From assembly GCA_902536775.1 (NCBI GenBank), contig CACAYX010000007.1:1-50816 (forward strand): DNA of 50,816 nt, read 5' to 3'. Numbering within the stretch: the first letter of the stretch is position 1; each line of letters begins with the position of its first letter. Below, piece by piece: positions 1 to 7,299 of this stretch. A program made the position numbers and the translations under genes. The notes beneath the pieces are model-generated. The model did no database searches. It worked only from the letters and a program-made list of their open reading frames with translations, and was not told the origin of the DNA. The DNA is from an uncultured Prochlorococcus sp. GTDB lineage: Bacteria; Cyanobacteriota; Cyanobacteriia; PCC-6307; Cyanobiaceae.

Positions 1-122
1 TTGAGAGTATTAAAAAAGAAAAATGTTTTGGTAAAAAAAGTGCTTATATGATTGAAAAAGTTGTAGATGAAATTGTATTAGCTAAGGCAAGAAGAGAAAG
101 TGATGGAACATATTCTGCGTAA
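1..122 (+). CDS. 3' end of an unidentified ORF, truncated by the window edge
   Basis: One frame is open from base 3 to a TAA at 120-122 and encodes 39 charged residues (Lys/Glu/Arg rich, ending near RRESDGTYSA). The reading frame runs off the left edge, so the true start is unknown; an internal ATG at about 48 would give only 24 residues. The other forward frame opening with TTG at base 1 stops sooner. No family is recognised. Small charged proteins of this kind are common in the next 3 kb, so a short hypothetical gene is plausible. Confidence 0.4.
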   Translation, partial: ESIKKEKCFGKKSAYMIEKVVDEIVLAKARRESDGTYSA

Positions 123-158
123 GATTCATAAATATATATGGAGTGAAAAATCTTTTAC

Positions 159-347
159 TTACCAGTGAAAATTATCAGAAGAACCAATCGTTAAATTTCT
201 AGTGGACATCTTATGGAACTTAAAGTGTACCGAATCACTGAACTCCTTTTCATCTGAGTAATTAACAAGATCCACTGGGTCGATGTTTTCATCGAACCAT
301 GCATCATATTCAATATGGTTTGGTTCAGCAAAATAACTCATATCCAA
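159..347 (-). CDS. small acidic hypothetical protein (62 aa)
   Basis: A 62-residue ORF with an ATG start, rich in Asp/Glu and aromatics (N-terminus MDMSYFAEPNHIEYDAW). There is no membrane segment or cysteine motif. It converges on the truncated ORF at the left edge and diverges from the gene at 482. A purine-rich GAAAG lies upstream of the ATG, but spacing is loose. I do not recognise a family. Composition resembles the many lineage-specific short proteins of Prochlorococcus; it could also be a chance ORF, so confidence is moderate. Confidence 0.45.
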   Translation of the reverse strand: MDMSYFAEPNHIEYDAWFDENIDPVDLVNYSDEKEFSDSVHFKFHKMSTRNLTIGSSDNFHW

Positions 348-481
348 TTAATAGCTTTCAAAAAACATATAAACGGTACATGCGATACCAAATTAACATT
401 CTTAATTTTTAGATAATCCATATTTTTAACTTTTTCATAAAGATTAGTTGCTAGAAAGATAGGAGAAATATCTATAAATTA

Positions 482-835
482 ATGTCTCTAGATACAACCA
501 TGGTTTCTATCCATCCCCACTTCACAATCAAGGATGGGAAGATGGACCAGTGCATAGCTCTTTTAGAAGAAATTTTGGTACTGACAAAAGCTAATGAACC
601 TGACTGTCTTTTTTTTAATATCACTACTTGTGGTTCAAATAAGGCTTATGTAAGAGAGGCATATAAAGATGGTGCCGCCGCTTTATTTCATCTCAAAAAT
701 ATGGGACATATGATTCCCAAGCTTTTTGAAGTGTTAGATATTACTGTGCAGGTCCAAGGCCCTGCCAAGGAGATTGAACCCTTGAAGGAAATACTGCCAG
801 ACGCTGATTTCTATGAAGCAATATCTGGATTCTGA
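482..835 (+). CDS. putative antibiotic biosynthesis monooxygenase (ABM)-like dimeric alpha/beta-barrel protein
   Basis: 117 residues. The pattern is typical of the ABM/dimeric alpha-beta barrel fold: an N-terminal beta strand (VSIHPHFTIKDG), a helix (MDQCIALLEEILVLTKAN), a CLFFNI strand, then YVREAYKDGAAALFHLKNMG, matching the family's conserved Tyr/Lys-Asp helix start followed by His. ABM proteins may be cofactor-free oxygenases or merely share the fold, so no substrate can be given. An AGGAGA motif at about 463-468 lies rather far from the ATG. A strong hairpin terminator follows the stop. It heads a row of three similar-sized genes. Confidence 0.7.
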   Translation: MSLDTTMVSIHPHFTIKDGKMDQCIALLEEILVLTKANEPDCLFFNITTCGSNKAYVREAYKDGAAALFHLKNMGHMIPKLFEVLDITVQVQGPAKEIEPLKEILPDADFYEAISGF

Positions 836-848
836 TTTAGATTGTATA

Positions 849-863
849 TATTGACAGTCGATC
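849..863 (+). repeat. 15-bp direct repeat, copy 1
   Basis: TATTGACAGTCGATC occurs here, 13 nt after the stop of the ABM-like gene, and again exactly at 1315-1329 just after the stop of the next gene. The function is unknown. Confidence 0.7.
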
Positions 864-867
864 GCTA

Positions 868-888
868 GGGGCTTTTAGCCCCCTTTTT
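868..888 (+). terminator. Rho-independent terminator after the ABM-like gene
   Basis: A perfect 6-bp stem GGGGCT/AGCCCC (868-873 with 877-882) closes a 3-nt TTT loop and is followed by C and five T. It stands out as GC-rich in this background and lies 33 nt after the stop at 835, so it probably ends that transcript. Confidence 0.85.
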
Positions 889-965
889 ATTTAGGAATTC
901 AAAATAAATTAATCTTCCCTTTACTTATATCAAGTAACTTTATTATCAGCTCAAATATTATTTTT

Positions 966-1313
966 ATGGCATCAACTTTTTATATTGTTCATCATGAATT
1001 TAAGGCAGGAAAAGCTGAAAAATGGTGGGATACAGCTTATGCGGCAATGTCACCAGGTGGTGGATGGGATGATGCGGTAGCAGCTAATAAAGAAAAAGGA
1101 TTTTTTAACCATTCTGCAAATGCCGTAACTAAAACTGGTCCTGTATATTGTTTTTGGGAAGTAAAAGACGGTATTTCAGCTGAGGAGTTTCAGGAGTTTA
1201 TAGACGGTCCCTCTGGACCAGGTTTTGGACAAGATGCTCTGATGAATATCTGTAAACCAATTGACATATCATTAATGAATGGACAAACACCTTATCCACC
1301 AGTTTTTTCTTGA
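966..1313 (+). CDS. hypothetical protein, possible dimeric alpha/beta-barrel fold
   Basis: 115 residues from an ATG. The protein starts with a beta-strand-like segment (STFYIVHHEFKAGK), then a Trp-rich helix (AEKWWDTAYAAM), a Gly-rich stretch, and strands around FFNHSANAV and GPVYCFWEVKDG. This strand-helix-strand order and the phrase CFWEVKDGISAEEFQEFID recall ABM/DUF3303-type folds, but I cannot name a family with certainty. There is no membrane segment. It sits between an ABM-like gene and a DUF3764-like gene on the same strand, and its stop is followed at once by the second copy of the 15-bp repeat. Confidence 0.65.
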   Translation: MASTFYIVHHEFKAGKAEKWWDTAYAAMSPGGGWDDAVAANKEKGFFNHSANAVTKTGPVYCFWEVKDGISAEEFQEFIDGPSGPGFGQDALMNICKPIDISLMNGQTPYPPVFS

Positions 1314-1314
1314 T

Positions 1315-1329
1315 TATTGACAGTCGATC
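1315..1329 (+). repeat. 15-bp direct repeat, copy 2
   Basis: Identical to 849-863. It begins one base after the TGA of the preceding gene and ends 28 nt before the next start codon. Unlike copy 1, no hairpin terminator follows it. Confidence 0.7.
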
Positions 1330-1357
1330 TAAAATAAGATGCAATTAGTTTTTTGTT

Positions 1358-1642
1358 ATGACTATTGAAACTACTGTTTTCACCTTTAAACTTTCAAATA
1401 CATTTGAGGAGTGGGTAAAAATGTTTGATAGTCCAGAGATAGATGAATTTCATAAAACGGTAGGACTTACTCCTCTATATCGTGGCAAAAGTTTAATTGA
1501 TCCAAAAGAAGTTATTGTTATTCATCAAGCTGAAGAAGGTGTGGCTAAGCATGTTTTTTCAGATCCTGAAACCATTAAGAATATAGAATCTGGAGGACAT
1601 ATTTATAGCACAACGAAAATTACAAGTTGGGTTTCTGATTAG
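1358..1642 (+). CDS. DUF3764-like small protein
   Basis: 94 residues from an ATG. The order is TVFTFKLSNTFEEWVKMFDS, then HKTVGLTPLYRGKSLIDPKEVIVIHQAEEG, ending in TTKITSWVSD. This strand-helix-strand layout with a central LYRG...DP...V..H/LQAEEG motif matches my recollection of DUF3764, a short family known mostly from marine cyanobacteria and of unknown function. The start sits 44 nt downstream of the previous stop, so co-transcription with the gene at 966 is possible. Family assignment is from memory of the motif; a profile search would settle it. Confidence 0.65.
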   Translation: MTIETTVFTFKLSNTFEEWVKMFDSPEIDEFHKTVGLTPLYRGKSLIDPKEVIVIHQAEEGVAKHVFSDPETIKNIESGGHIYSTTKITSWVSD

Positions 1643-1767
1643 TCGAAAAAGTAACTATGCAAATTTATACAATTTTAACGCGGAACAGGAGTCCCATATA
1701 AGATCTTTAAAAACTAAATTAGGATATAGCTGAGTTTAAGGATAAGAGTATTAACTAATTAGTTCGA

Positions 1768-1887
1768 TTAAATTATTAATAAGAATCTGAGTGCAAGCGG
1801 TAACCACAGGCATAGAAGAAGCATTAGTAAAAGAGTAATAGCATGGATATTTGGAATGTAATGCTCTTTTAAAATTTGCGTTTTCAT
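1768..1887 (-). CDS. putative 39-aa single-pass membrane microprotein
   Basis: A 39-codon ORF (ATG at 1887, TAA at 1768-1770). It has a charged N-terminus (MKTQILKEHY) followed by a long hydrophobic run (ITLLLMLLLCLWLPLALRFLLII) to the end, as expected for one transmembrane helix. It starts 3 nt after the stop of the 29-aa ORF upstream on the same strand. No family is recognised. The tandem arrangement and the two independent hydrophobic segments argue for real genes, but ORFs this short can arise by chance. Confidence 0.4.
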   Translation of the reverse strand: MKTQILKEHYIPNIHAITLLLMLLLCLWLPLALRFLLII

Positions 1888-1890
1888 AAT

Positions 1891-1980
1891 TTATCTCGCC
1901 TTCTTAAGTTTGATTTCTCTTCTGATAAGCAACGCTATTACCACAACACACATGTTCATTAGAAATACGTCTAATGGCAT
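1891..1980 (-). CDS. putative 29-aa membrane microprotein
   Basis: A 29-codon ORF (ATG at 1980, TAA at 1891-1893). Residues about 5-19 are hydrophobic (VFLMNMCVVVIALLI), followed by a strongly basic tail (RREIKLKKAR), the positive-inside pattern of a single-pass membrane peptide. It lies 3 nt upstream of the 39-aa hydrophobic ORF, so the two could be translated as a pair. There is no clear Shine-Dalgarno site and no family match known to me. Confidence 0.38.
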   Translation of the reverse strand: MPLDVFLMNMCVVVIALLIRREIKLKKAR

Positions 1981-2122
1981 TTTCTAAAAAAGTCTCTATT
2001 TAATTAATAGCAAGATTATTGATCTACGAATCAAGAGATGATTACAAATGTTTATTGGCTTAATAAAAAGGAATTTAAAAATTAAATTTATGCTTAAATA
2101 TCTCAGTTCACATAACTATTAA

Positions 2123-2425
2123 ATGGCTTATTCAGAAACAAGAATAGTAATAGGCGGTCTAGCTCATGTACCTGTTCTTATTTTTATAGCCAATTTTATT
2201 AAAGGTAAGTTTGGGATTAAAACTGAAGAGACAAAAGTTACTGTAGTCAAAGGAGAGCCAGTTAAAATTATTGAGTTAAAAGATACTGTAGTTAAAGAAG
2301 GAAAAGCAGAAGCTATAAAAGAAATCTCTAGTAAGCTGAACAGTATCGAAAAGAAGGCTGATAAGCTTTATGAAAAGGTAAAGAAGAAAAAAAAGGATAA
2401 GAAGAAGAAAAAAAAGAATAACTAG
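2123..2425 (+). CDS. hypothetical protein with N-terminal hydrophobic segment and poly-lysine tail
   Basis: 100 residues. Residues about 7-27 (RIVIGGLAHVPVLIFIANFI) form a possible membrane anchor. A beta-like section with repeated TVV(V)K.G follows, then a predicted helical region (AEAIKEISSKLNSIEKKADKLYEKV), and the last 18 residues or so are almost all lysine. The poly-A tract that encodes the tail is a likely slippage site. No family is recognised. It ends in a 4-bp convergent overlap with the minus-strand gene at 2422. Confidence 0.55.
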   Translation: MAYSETRIVIGGLAHVPVLIFIANFIKGKFGIKTEETKVTVVKGEPVKIIELKDTVVKEGKAEAIKEISSKLNSIEKKADKLYEKVKKKKKDKKKKKKNN

Positions 2426-2607
2426 ATTGAGATCCTATCAAGCATTAATATGTCTTGAGCTTGGATTGTATCTCTCTTATCTTCATCTTCGGGGTCTTTG
2501 TAAGATTCAATTTCAGCTTGAATTTTTCTCTTGTAAACTCCTTTGATATAGTCCATTTCTCTTTTGTCTTTGTCCAGAATTGAGAATGGTGATCTTTTTA
2601 AGTTCAT
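2422..2607 (-). CDS. small charged hypothetical protein (61 aa)
   Basis: 61 residues, highly charged (FSILDKDKREMDYIKGVYKR, then EIESYKDPEDEDKRD). There is no membrane segment. The ATG at 2607 is preceded by AGGAAA at good spacing, which supports this start. It follows a 45-aa ORF on the same strand after 27 nt, so the two may form a small operon. I do not recognise a family. Confidence 0.55.
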   Translation of the reverse strand: MNLKRSPFSILDKDKREMDYIKGVYKRKIQAEIESYKDPEDEDKRDTIQAQDILMLDRISI

Positions 2608-2634
2608 AACTTTTTCCTAAAAAAATAAATTTAA

Positions 2635-2772
2635 TCAGCTCCAGTTTTTATCAGATTCAACAAAGCTATCCAATGTTTGCTGATTCCTGATTTCTTCTTC
2701 AAGAAGTTCTTCTTCTGATCTTTTTTCTATCTCAGATTTATAATTTTCTTTTAGTGTGGATTTCGTAGACAT
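2635..2772 (-). CDS. small charged helical hypothetical protein (45 aa)
   Basis: A 45-codon ORF (ATG at 2772, TGA at 2635-2637) with a strongly helical, Glu/Lys-rich middle (SEIEKRSEEELLEEEIRNQQ) and an acidic-aromatic end (SFVESDKNWS). It lies 27 nt upstream of the charged 61-aa gene on the same strand. The regular heptad-like charge pattern suggests a short amphipathic or coiled helix. There is no obvious ribosome site and no recognised family. Confidence 0.45.
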   Translation of the reverse strand: MSTKSTLKENYKSEIEKRSEEELLEEEIRNQQTLDSFVESDKNWS

Positions 2773-2998
2773 TTGCTCATGACGACTACATATATGTTCT
2801 AACTAGTTAGAGAGGCCATTCGACTAATAAATATGTACGGTTTGAGGTACTCCCATATACGGATAAAGGATCAACAATTGAATTTGAATATGGGTAAAAT
2901 GTAGAGAATTTATGATCAATTTTTGCCTTTAAGAATCATCAATAAAGGTAGACCAATAAACATCAGACTCCCATCAATTAATAAAAAAGTATTCAGGT
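2773..2998. other. 226-nt gap with no supported gene
   Basis: This gap between the minus-strand 45-aa ORF and the small gene at 2999 holds no supported gene. A plus-strand frame is open from 2811 to a TAA at 2895-2897 and reads like a protein fragment (FEVLPYTDKGSTIEFEYG) but has no start codon. It may be a gene remnant. No hairpin or tRNA-like structure is seen. Confidence 0.4.
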
Positions 2999-3190
2999 TC
3001 ATTTATCCATTCCTCTAGAGGTATCCCAATTTAGAGAAATTCCTTTTTTAATTGGTTGTTTTTTCATATCATCCATCTCTTTTCTGATTTTGTTGTAGTA
3101 AGCAAACTCTTCCGGATCATCAGAACCAAGACTATAATTCATGGTCGCTGCAAGATAAATTCGGTGCATACGGTATGACGATAGTGGCAT
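2999..3190 (-). CDS. small hypothetical protein (63 aa)
   Basis: 63 residues from the ATG at 3190; a TTG at 3202 or an internal ATG at 3142 are alternatives, and none has a clear ribosome site. The most gene-like part begins at MNYSLGSDDPEEFAYYNKIR and runs to a basic C-terminus (KKGISLNWDTSRGMDK). There is no membrane segment. It lies just downstream of the tRNA-Thr gene on the same strand. No family is recognised. Confidence 0.45.
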   Translation of the reverse strand: MPLSSYRMHRIYLAATMNYSLGSDDPEEFAYYNKIRKEMDDMKKQPIKKGISLNWDTSRGMDK

Positions 3191-3278
3191 TAATAAAGAC
3201 AAACTATATCAAATATATTTGAATTTAAGTTAAAATGCTGATCTACGAGATCTCAGTTATATTAATCAATTGCTCAAG

Positions 3279-3350
<72 letters not shown>

Positions 3351-3360
3351 AATTTTAAAG

Positions 3361-3442
3361 TGGGCCGGGTTGGATTTGAACCAACGTAGGCAGAGCCAGC
3401 GGATTTACAGTCCGCCCCCTTTAACCACTCGGGCACCGACCC
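3361..3442 (-). tRNA. trnY: tRNA-Tyr (anticodon GTA)
   Basis: An 82-nt class II tRNA on the minus strand. Acceptor GGGTCGG pairs with CCGGCCC (one G-U and one G-T-type wobble), the anticodon stem is GCGGA/TCCGC with loop CTGTAAA (anticodon GTA), a long variable arm follows, and the T-arm is GTTGG/CCAAC with TTCAAAT. It is the upstream member of the pair with tRNA-Thr. Confidence 0.95.
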
Positions 3443-3544
3443 CCACTAATTGAACTTATCAGTTAATGGACACTTTGTGTGAAATTGTTTTGGTTTTTTT
3501 GTTTCTTTCTAGATAGCATTTGTAAAGAAAAGACTCTATTAATG

Positions 3545-3985
3545 ATGAATATTTTATTGATAAATGGACCAAACCTAAATCTTTTGGGAACTAGAGAACC
3601 TGAAATATATGGTAATAAAACATTAAGTGATATAGAAAAAGATTTAACTAAAGTTGCTAAAGAAAAAAGTATTAATCTTGAATGTTTTCAAAGTAATCAT
3701 GAAGGAGAAATAGTAGATAAAATTCAGGAGTCTGTAAAAAGTATCCAAGGAATTCTTATAAATGCTGGTGCTTTTACGCATACTTCGATTTCTATTCGTG
3801 ATGCTTTAATTGGATCAAAAATTCCGTTTGTGGAGTTACATATTTCAAATATTTTTAGTAGAGAAGATTTTCGTAAAGAATCTTTTCTTACAGATAAAGC
3901 TATAGGAATTATTAGTGGATTCGGCATATCAAGTTATTCCTTAGCTCTTGAAGGAATCATTGGATATTTAAGTAGTAAAGATTAA
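3545..3985 (+). CDS. aroQ: 3-dehydroquinate dehydratase, type II
   Basis: This enzyme converts 3-dehydroquinate to 3-dehydroshikimate in the shikimate pathway, as a cytosolic dodecamer. The chosen ATG gives 146 residues, the usual AroQ length; an ATG 3 nt earlier is equivalent, and a GTG at 3479 would add an untypical hydrophobic tail. Seen motifs: [17 protein letters not shown] at the N-terminus with the catalytic Arg and Tyr, [22 protein letters not shown], and [18 protein letters not shown] carrying the active-site His and Arg. Its stop abuts the miaE start directly, pointing to a single transcript with the following genes. Confidence 0.95.
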   Translation: MNILLINGPNLNLLGTREPEIYGNKTLSDIEKDLTKVAKEKSINLECFQSNHEGEIVDKIQESVKSIQGILINAGAFTHTSISIRDALIGSKIPFVELHISNIFSREDFRKESFLTDKAIGIISGFGISSYSLALEGIIGYLSSKD

Positions 3986-4594
3986 ATGCTAGTGGATTTT
4001 AAAAGGCCAATTTCTCATATTAAATATTTAAAGTCATTTACCTCAGATGAATGGATCAAACTCGCATTATCTAATCCAATAGAAATTCTTATTGATCATG
4101 CTCATTGTGAAAGAAAAGCAGCAGGAGTAGCTATTCAATTGATGTTTAGATATCCATCAGAACCAAATCTGGCAGAAGTTCTTAGTCCAATAGCGAGAGA
4201 GGAATTAGAGCATTTTGAAAAAATACTTTATTTTTTAAAAGATCTTGGATATTCTCTTGAGTCCTTAAAACCGCCTCCATATGGAGCTGAATTGTCCAAG
4301 AATATAAGAAAAGAAGAGCCCAATAGAATGCTTGATAGTTTCATAATAGCAGGACTTATTGAAGCAAGAAGTCATGAAAGATTAAGTTTGCTTGCGCTGA
4401 ATTCTGAAGATAAATCGTTTAAATCCCTTTATGAGTCTCTGCTTGAGAGTGAGGCAAGACATTTTGGAGTTTACTGGAAACTAGCGCAAACTAAATTCTC
4501 TAAAAATCAAACTTTCAAAAGGTTAGAGGAATTGTCTGAAATTGAGTCATCAATACTAGCTGAAACTTTTGTATTGCCAAGGGTACATAGCTAA
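3986..4594 (+). CDS. miaE: MiaE-like tRNA 2-methylthio-N6-isopentenyladenosine hydroxylase
   Basis: 202 residues, a helical non-haem diiron protein of the ferritin-like group. Iron ligands of the MiaE type are visible: Glu42 in HAHCERKAAG, Glu73 and His76 in REELEHFEK, Glu126 in IEARSHERL, and Glu156/His159 in ESEARHF. The enzyme hydroxylates the isopentenyl side chain of ms2i6A37 in tRNA with O2. It starts on the base after the aroQ stop, so translational coupling is likely. The tRNA-Tyr gene nearby is of a class that carries this modification, though that proximity may be chance. Confidence 0.88.
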   Translation: MLVDFKRPISHIKYLKSFTSDEWIKLALSNPIEILIDHAHCERKAAGVAIQLMFRYPSEPNLAEVLSPIAREELEHFEKILYFLKDLGYSLESLKPPPYGAELSKNIRKEEPNRMLDSFIIAGLIEARSHERLSLLALNSEDKSFKSLYESLLESEARHFGVYWKLAQTKFSKNQTFKRLEELSEIESSILAETFVLPRVHS

Positions 4595-4610
4595 AGTTAA
4601 TAAAATAAAA

Positions 4611-5366
4611 ATGATAATAAACAAGTTCTTAAGCTTACCTAATCGATATAAAACTGATTTACCAACATTCACCATCGTTGGTGTAGGCCCTGGAGATCCG
4701 TCACTTTTAACAATTGCTGCTGTGGATGCAATAAAAAAAGCGAAAGTTATAGTTTTCCCAATATCAGATGATAATAAAAAGAGTTTCGCTGCGGAAATAG
4801 TCAAGAAATACACTAAATTTAAAAAAAATATTCCTATCATCTTTCCAATGGCTAGGAAGGATTTTGATCCAGATGAAATATGGTCTAATGCTGTAGAAAA
4901 AATTGTGAAATTTATACAAAATGGCGAATCAGTTGTTTTACTCTGTCTTGGAGATACTTCACTATTTGCAAGTTCTTCTAATATTTTGAGGTTAATAAAA
5001 AATAATCATGCTGAAATTATTACCAAAACAATACCTGGTATTTCCTCTATTTCAGCAGCAGCAGCTTTGAATGATTTTGATTTGGTAAAAAAAGGCGAGA
5101 CATTGATCATCAAAGAATGCCCTTCTTCAGAATTTGAATTAACAACCCTAATTAAGGAAAGTAAGGGAAATAAAACGGTATTGGCAATTATGAAAGTTGG
5201 CAAAAGATGGCATTTAGTAAGGGAAATTTTAAAAAAAGAGGATATTATCGATACAACATTAATAGCTTTAAGTGTTGGGATGCCTGATCAAATTATTCAA
5301 TATGCATCACAATATAAAAAGGAATTTATGCCTTATTTTTCTTTGATTTTGATAAGGTTCGATTAA
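4611..5366 (+). CDS. cobI: precorrin-2 C20-methyltransferase
   Basis: 251 residues from the ATG at 4611; an in-frame TTG at 4569 would overlap miaE and is less likely. The tetrapyrrole methylase fold is clear: TFTIVGVGPGDPSLLTI at residues about 20-36 (SAM/substrate loop), LLCLGDTSLFASS in the middle, and IPGISSISAAAA. CobI methylates C20 of precorrin-2 in cobalamin synthesis, and picocyanobacteria make a B12-type corrinoid (pseudocobalamin). The next gene overlaps its stop by one base (TAATG). Confidence 0.88.
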   Translation: MIINKFLSLPNRYKTDLPTFTIVGVGPGDPSLLTIAAVDAIKKAKVIVFPISDDNKKSFAAEIVKKYTKFKKNIPIIFPMARKDFDPDEIWSNAVEKIVKFIQNGESVVLLCLGDTSLFASSSNILRLIKNNHAEIITKTIPGISSISAAAALNDFDLVKKGETLIIKECPSSEFELTTLIKESKGNKTVLAIMKVGKRWHLVREILKKEDIIDTTLIALSVGMPDQIIQYASQYKKEFMPYFSLILIRFD

Positions 5367-5851
5367 TGCAAAAAAAAGAAAAATTAGTTGAAAATCAATT
5401 TACATGGCCAATATGTAAGGATCTATTATTTCTTGTTCTCGAAGATAAGGTTAGTGATGTTTTTGTTTGTGAATTGATTTGGGAAAGACTTTTTTATACT
5501 AGAGAAACAACTTTAAATAATTGGGTCTCTAGTGCATTAACTCCTTCTTATTGGTCAGAAAAATTTGAAAAAGCTCCTCAAATCATTTCAGAGCGACCAG
5601 CCTCAGTAAATTTGACTCGATCAATTCCAAAAGAATATAAACAGGGATTGAAAAATTTTCTTAATTTTAGAGGTTATAAGATTAATGAACTCTATCCAAG
5701 AAGAACTAGAAGAGCGACGGCAGTAAATTGGTTAATTTATTGGGCGATTGAAAATGATTGTTTTTCAGAAGATAATGGATTAATGCCAACTCCAAGTTCA
5801 CCACCGGCTAATCCAGTTAAAGGACATTTTGGCGATCCAGAAATTAAATAA
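5366..5851 (+). CDS. DUF1823 family protein, cyanobacterial
   Basis: 161 residues matching DUF1823, a conserved cyanobacterial and plastid family of unknown function. Diagnostic parts seen: LEDKVSDVFVCELIWERLFY near residues 25-45, SERPASVNLTRSIPKEYKQ, and FRGYKINELYPRRTRRATAVNWLIYWA. The last 20 residues are Pro-rich and low in complexity. There is no signal peptide or membrane helix. It is translationally coupled to cobI by a 1-nt overlap, but no link to cobalamin synthesis is known to me. Confidence 0.8.
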   Translation: MQKKEKLVENQFTWPICKDLLFLVLEDKVSDVFVCELIWERLFYTRETTLNNWVSSALTPSYWSEKFEKAPQIISERPASVNLTRSIPKEYKQGLKNFLNFRGYKINELYPRRTRRATAVNWLIYWAIENDCFSEDNGLMPTPSSPPANPVKGHFGDPEIK

Positions 5852-5925
5852 GTTTTTTTGAATAAGGTAAATGATTCTATTAAAGGTATAGTTGTAATGG
5901 ATACTACTTTCTTTGGAGAGAAGAA

Positions 5926-7299
5926 TTGATTCTTCCTACAATAGCAATTATCGGAAGACCCAACGTTGGGAAATCCACCTTAGTTAATCGTCTTTGCCAA
6001 AGTAATGATGCAATAGTATTTGATAAGCCTGGTGTTACAAGAGATAGAACTTATCAAAATGCTACATGGGGAGGCAAGGAATTTCAAATAGTTGATACTG
6101 GAGGTTTAGTTTTTGATGATGATAGTGAATTCCTCCCAGAGATAAGGACACAAGTCTTCTTGGCTCTAGAAGAGGCTTCACTTGCGTTACTGGTGGTAGA
6201 TGGAAATCAAGGCGTTACTGATGGTGATTTATCAATAGCAAAATGGTTAAGAAACTCAAGCTGCAAAACAATTGTTGCTGTTAATAAATGCGAATCTACT
6301 AATTTAGGAATATCCCTAGCTTCAGAGTTCTGGAAATTAGGATTGGGCGAACCTAACCCTGTTTCAGCTATTCATGGTTCAGGTACTGGAGATCTTTTAG
6401 ATCTCGTTATTGGCGAACTTCCTGAAAATAATATCCAGGATGATGAAGAAAAATTAATGATGTCAATTATCGGTAGGCCTAATGTTGGTAAATCTAGTTT
6501 GTTAAATTCAATCTGTGGAGAAAAAAGAGCAATAGTTAGTGATATTAGTGGCACGACAACTGATTCAATAGATACGCTTATTAAAAAAGGTGATAATCAT
6601 TGGAAAATTATTGATACTGCAGGGATTAGAAGAAAGAAAAATGTTAAATATGGCACTGAATTCTTTGGTATTAATAGGGCTTTTAAATCTATAGATAGAA
6701 GTGATGTTTGTGTTTTAGTTATAGATGCTGTAGACGGAGTAACTGATCAAGACCAGAAGCTGGCTGGGCGTATAGAAGAACAAGGTAGAGCTTGTATAAT
6801 TGTTGTGAATAAATGGGATCTTGTAGAAAAAAATAGTTCAACAATTTATCAAGTAGAAAAAGAACTTAGATCTAAACTTTATTTTTTACACTGGTCAAAA
6901 ATGATTTTTATATCTGCCATAACTGGTCAAAGAGTTGATAATATTTTTGAACATGCTCTTAATGCTGTAAATCAACATAGAAGAAGAGTTACAACATCTG
7001 TAGTTAATGAAGTACTAAAAGAATCAATTAGTTGGAAAAGTCCTCCAACGAAGAGAAGCGGCAAGCAAGGTAGGCTTTATTACGGTACTCAAGTAAAGAA
7101 CAAACCTCCCACTTTTACTCTTTTTGTAAATGACCCTAAATTATTCGGAACAACTTATAGAAGATATATTGAAAAACAAATTAGAGTAAATCTAGGCTTC
7201 GAAGGCACACCTCTGATTTTACTTTGGAGAGGAAAACAGCAAAGAGCTTTAAATAAAGAAGTCGAAAGAGAAAATATTGAGTTAATTCAAAAAGATTAA
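5926..7299 (+). CDS. der: ribosome biogenesis GTPase Der (EngA)
   Basis: 457 residues. Two GTPase domains in tandem: the first with GRPNVGKST at residues 10-18, DTGG and NKCES; the second with GRPNVGKSS at about 183, DTAG and NKWD. A C-terminal KH-like domain covers about 350-457. Der is an essential 50S assembly factor. The TTG start at 5926 sits behind GGAGAG, which supports it over later codons. The NKCE in the first G4 motif is a common variant of NKxD in this group. The stop overlaps the next ATG by one base. Confidence 0.96.
   Translation: MILPTIAIIGRPNVGKSTLVNRLCQSNDAIVFDKPGVTRDRTYQNATWGGKEFQIVDTGGLVFDDDSEFLPEIRTQVFLALEEASLALLVVDGNQGVTDGDLSIAKWLRNSSCKTIVAVNKCESTNLGISLASEFWKLGLGEPNPVSAIHGSGTGDLLDLVIGELPENNIQDDEEKLMMSIIGRPNVGKSSLLNSICGEKRAIVSDISGTTTDSIDTLIKKGDNHWKIIDTAGIRRKKNVKYGTEFFGINRAFKSIDRSDVCVLVIDAVDGVTDQDQKLAGRIEEQGRACIIVVNKWDLVEKNSSTIYQVEKELRSKLYFLHWSKMIFISAITGQRVDNIFEHALNAVNQHRRRVTTSVVNEVLKESISWKSPPTKRSGKQGRLYYGTQVKNKPPTFTLFVNDPKLFGTTYRRYIEKQIRVNLGFEGTPLILLWRGKQQRALNKEVERENIELIQKD

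Noticed and set aside
2811-2897. Plus-strand open frame reading like a protein fragment (FEVLPYTDKGSTIEFEYG)
   Set aside because: It has no ATG, GTG or TTG start after the upstream stop at 2808-2810 and is only 28 codons. It may be a gene remnant, but one sequence is not enough to call it.
3479-3544. Upstream GTG start for aroQ adding a hydrophobic N-terminus
   Set aside because: It would add 22 residues with no counterpart in AroQ, which begins right at the NGPNLNLLG motif. The ATG at 3542/3545 fits family length.
4556-4840. 94-aa hydrophobic minus-strand ORF opposite cobI
   Set aside because: It lies wholly opposite the miaE end and the cobI start and has no ribosome site. The plus-strand genes have clear family motifs.
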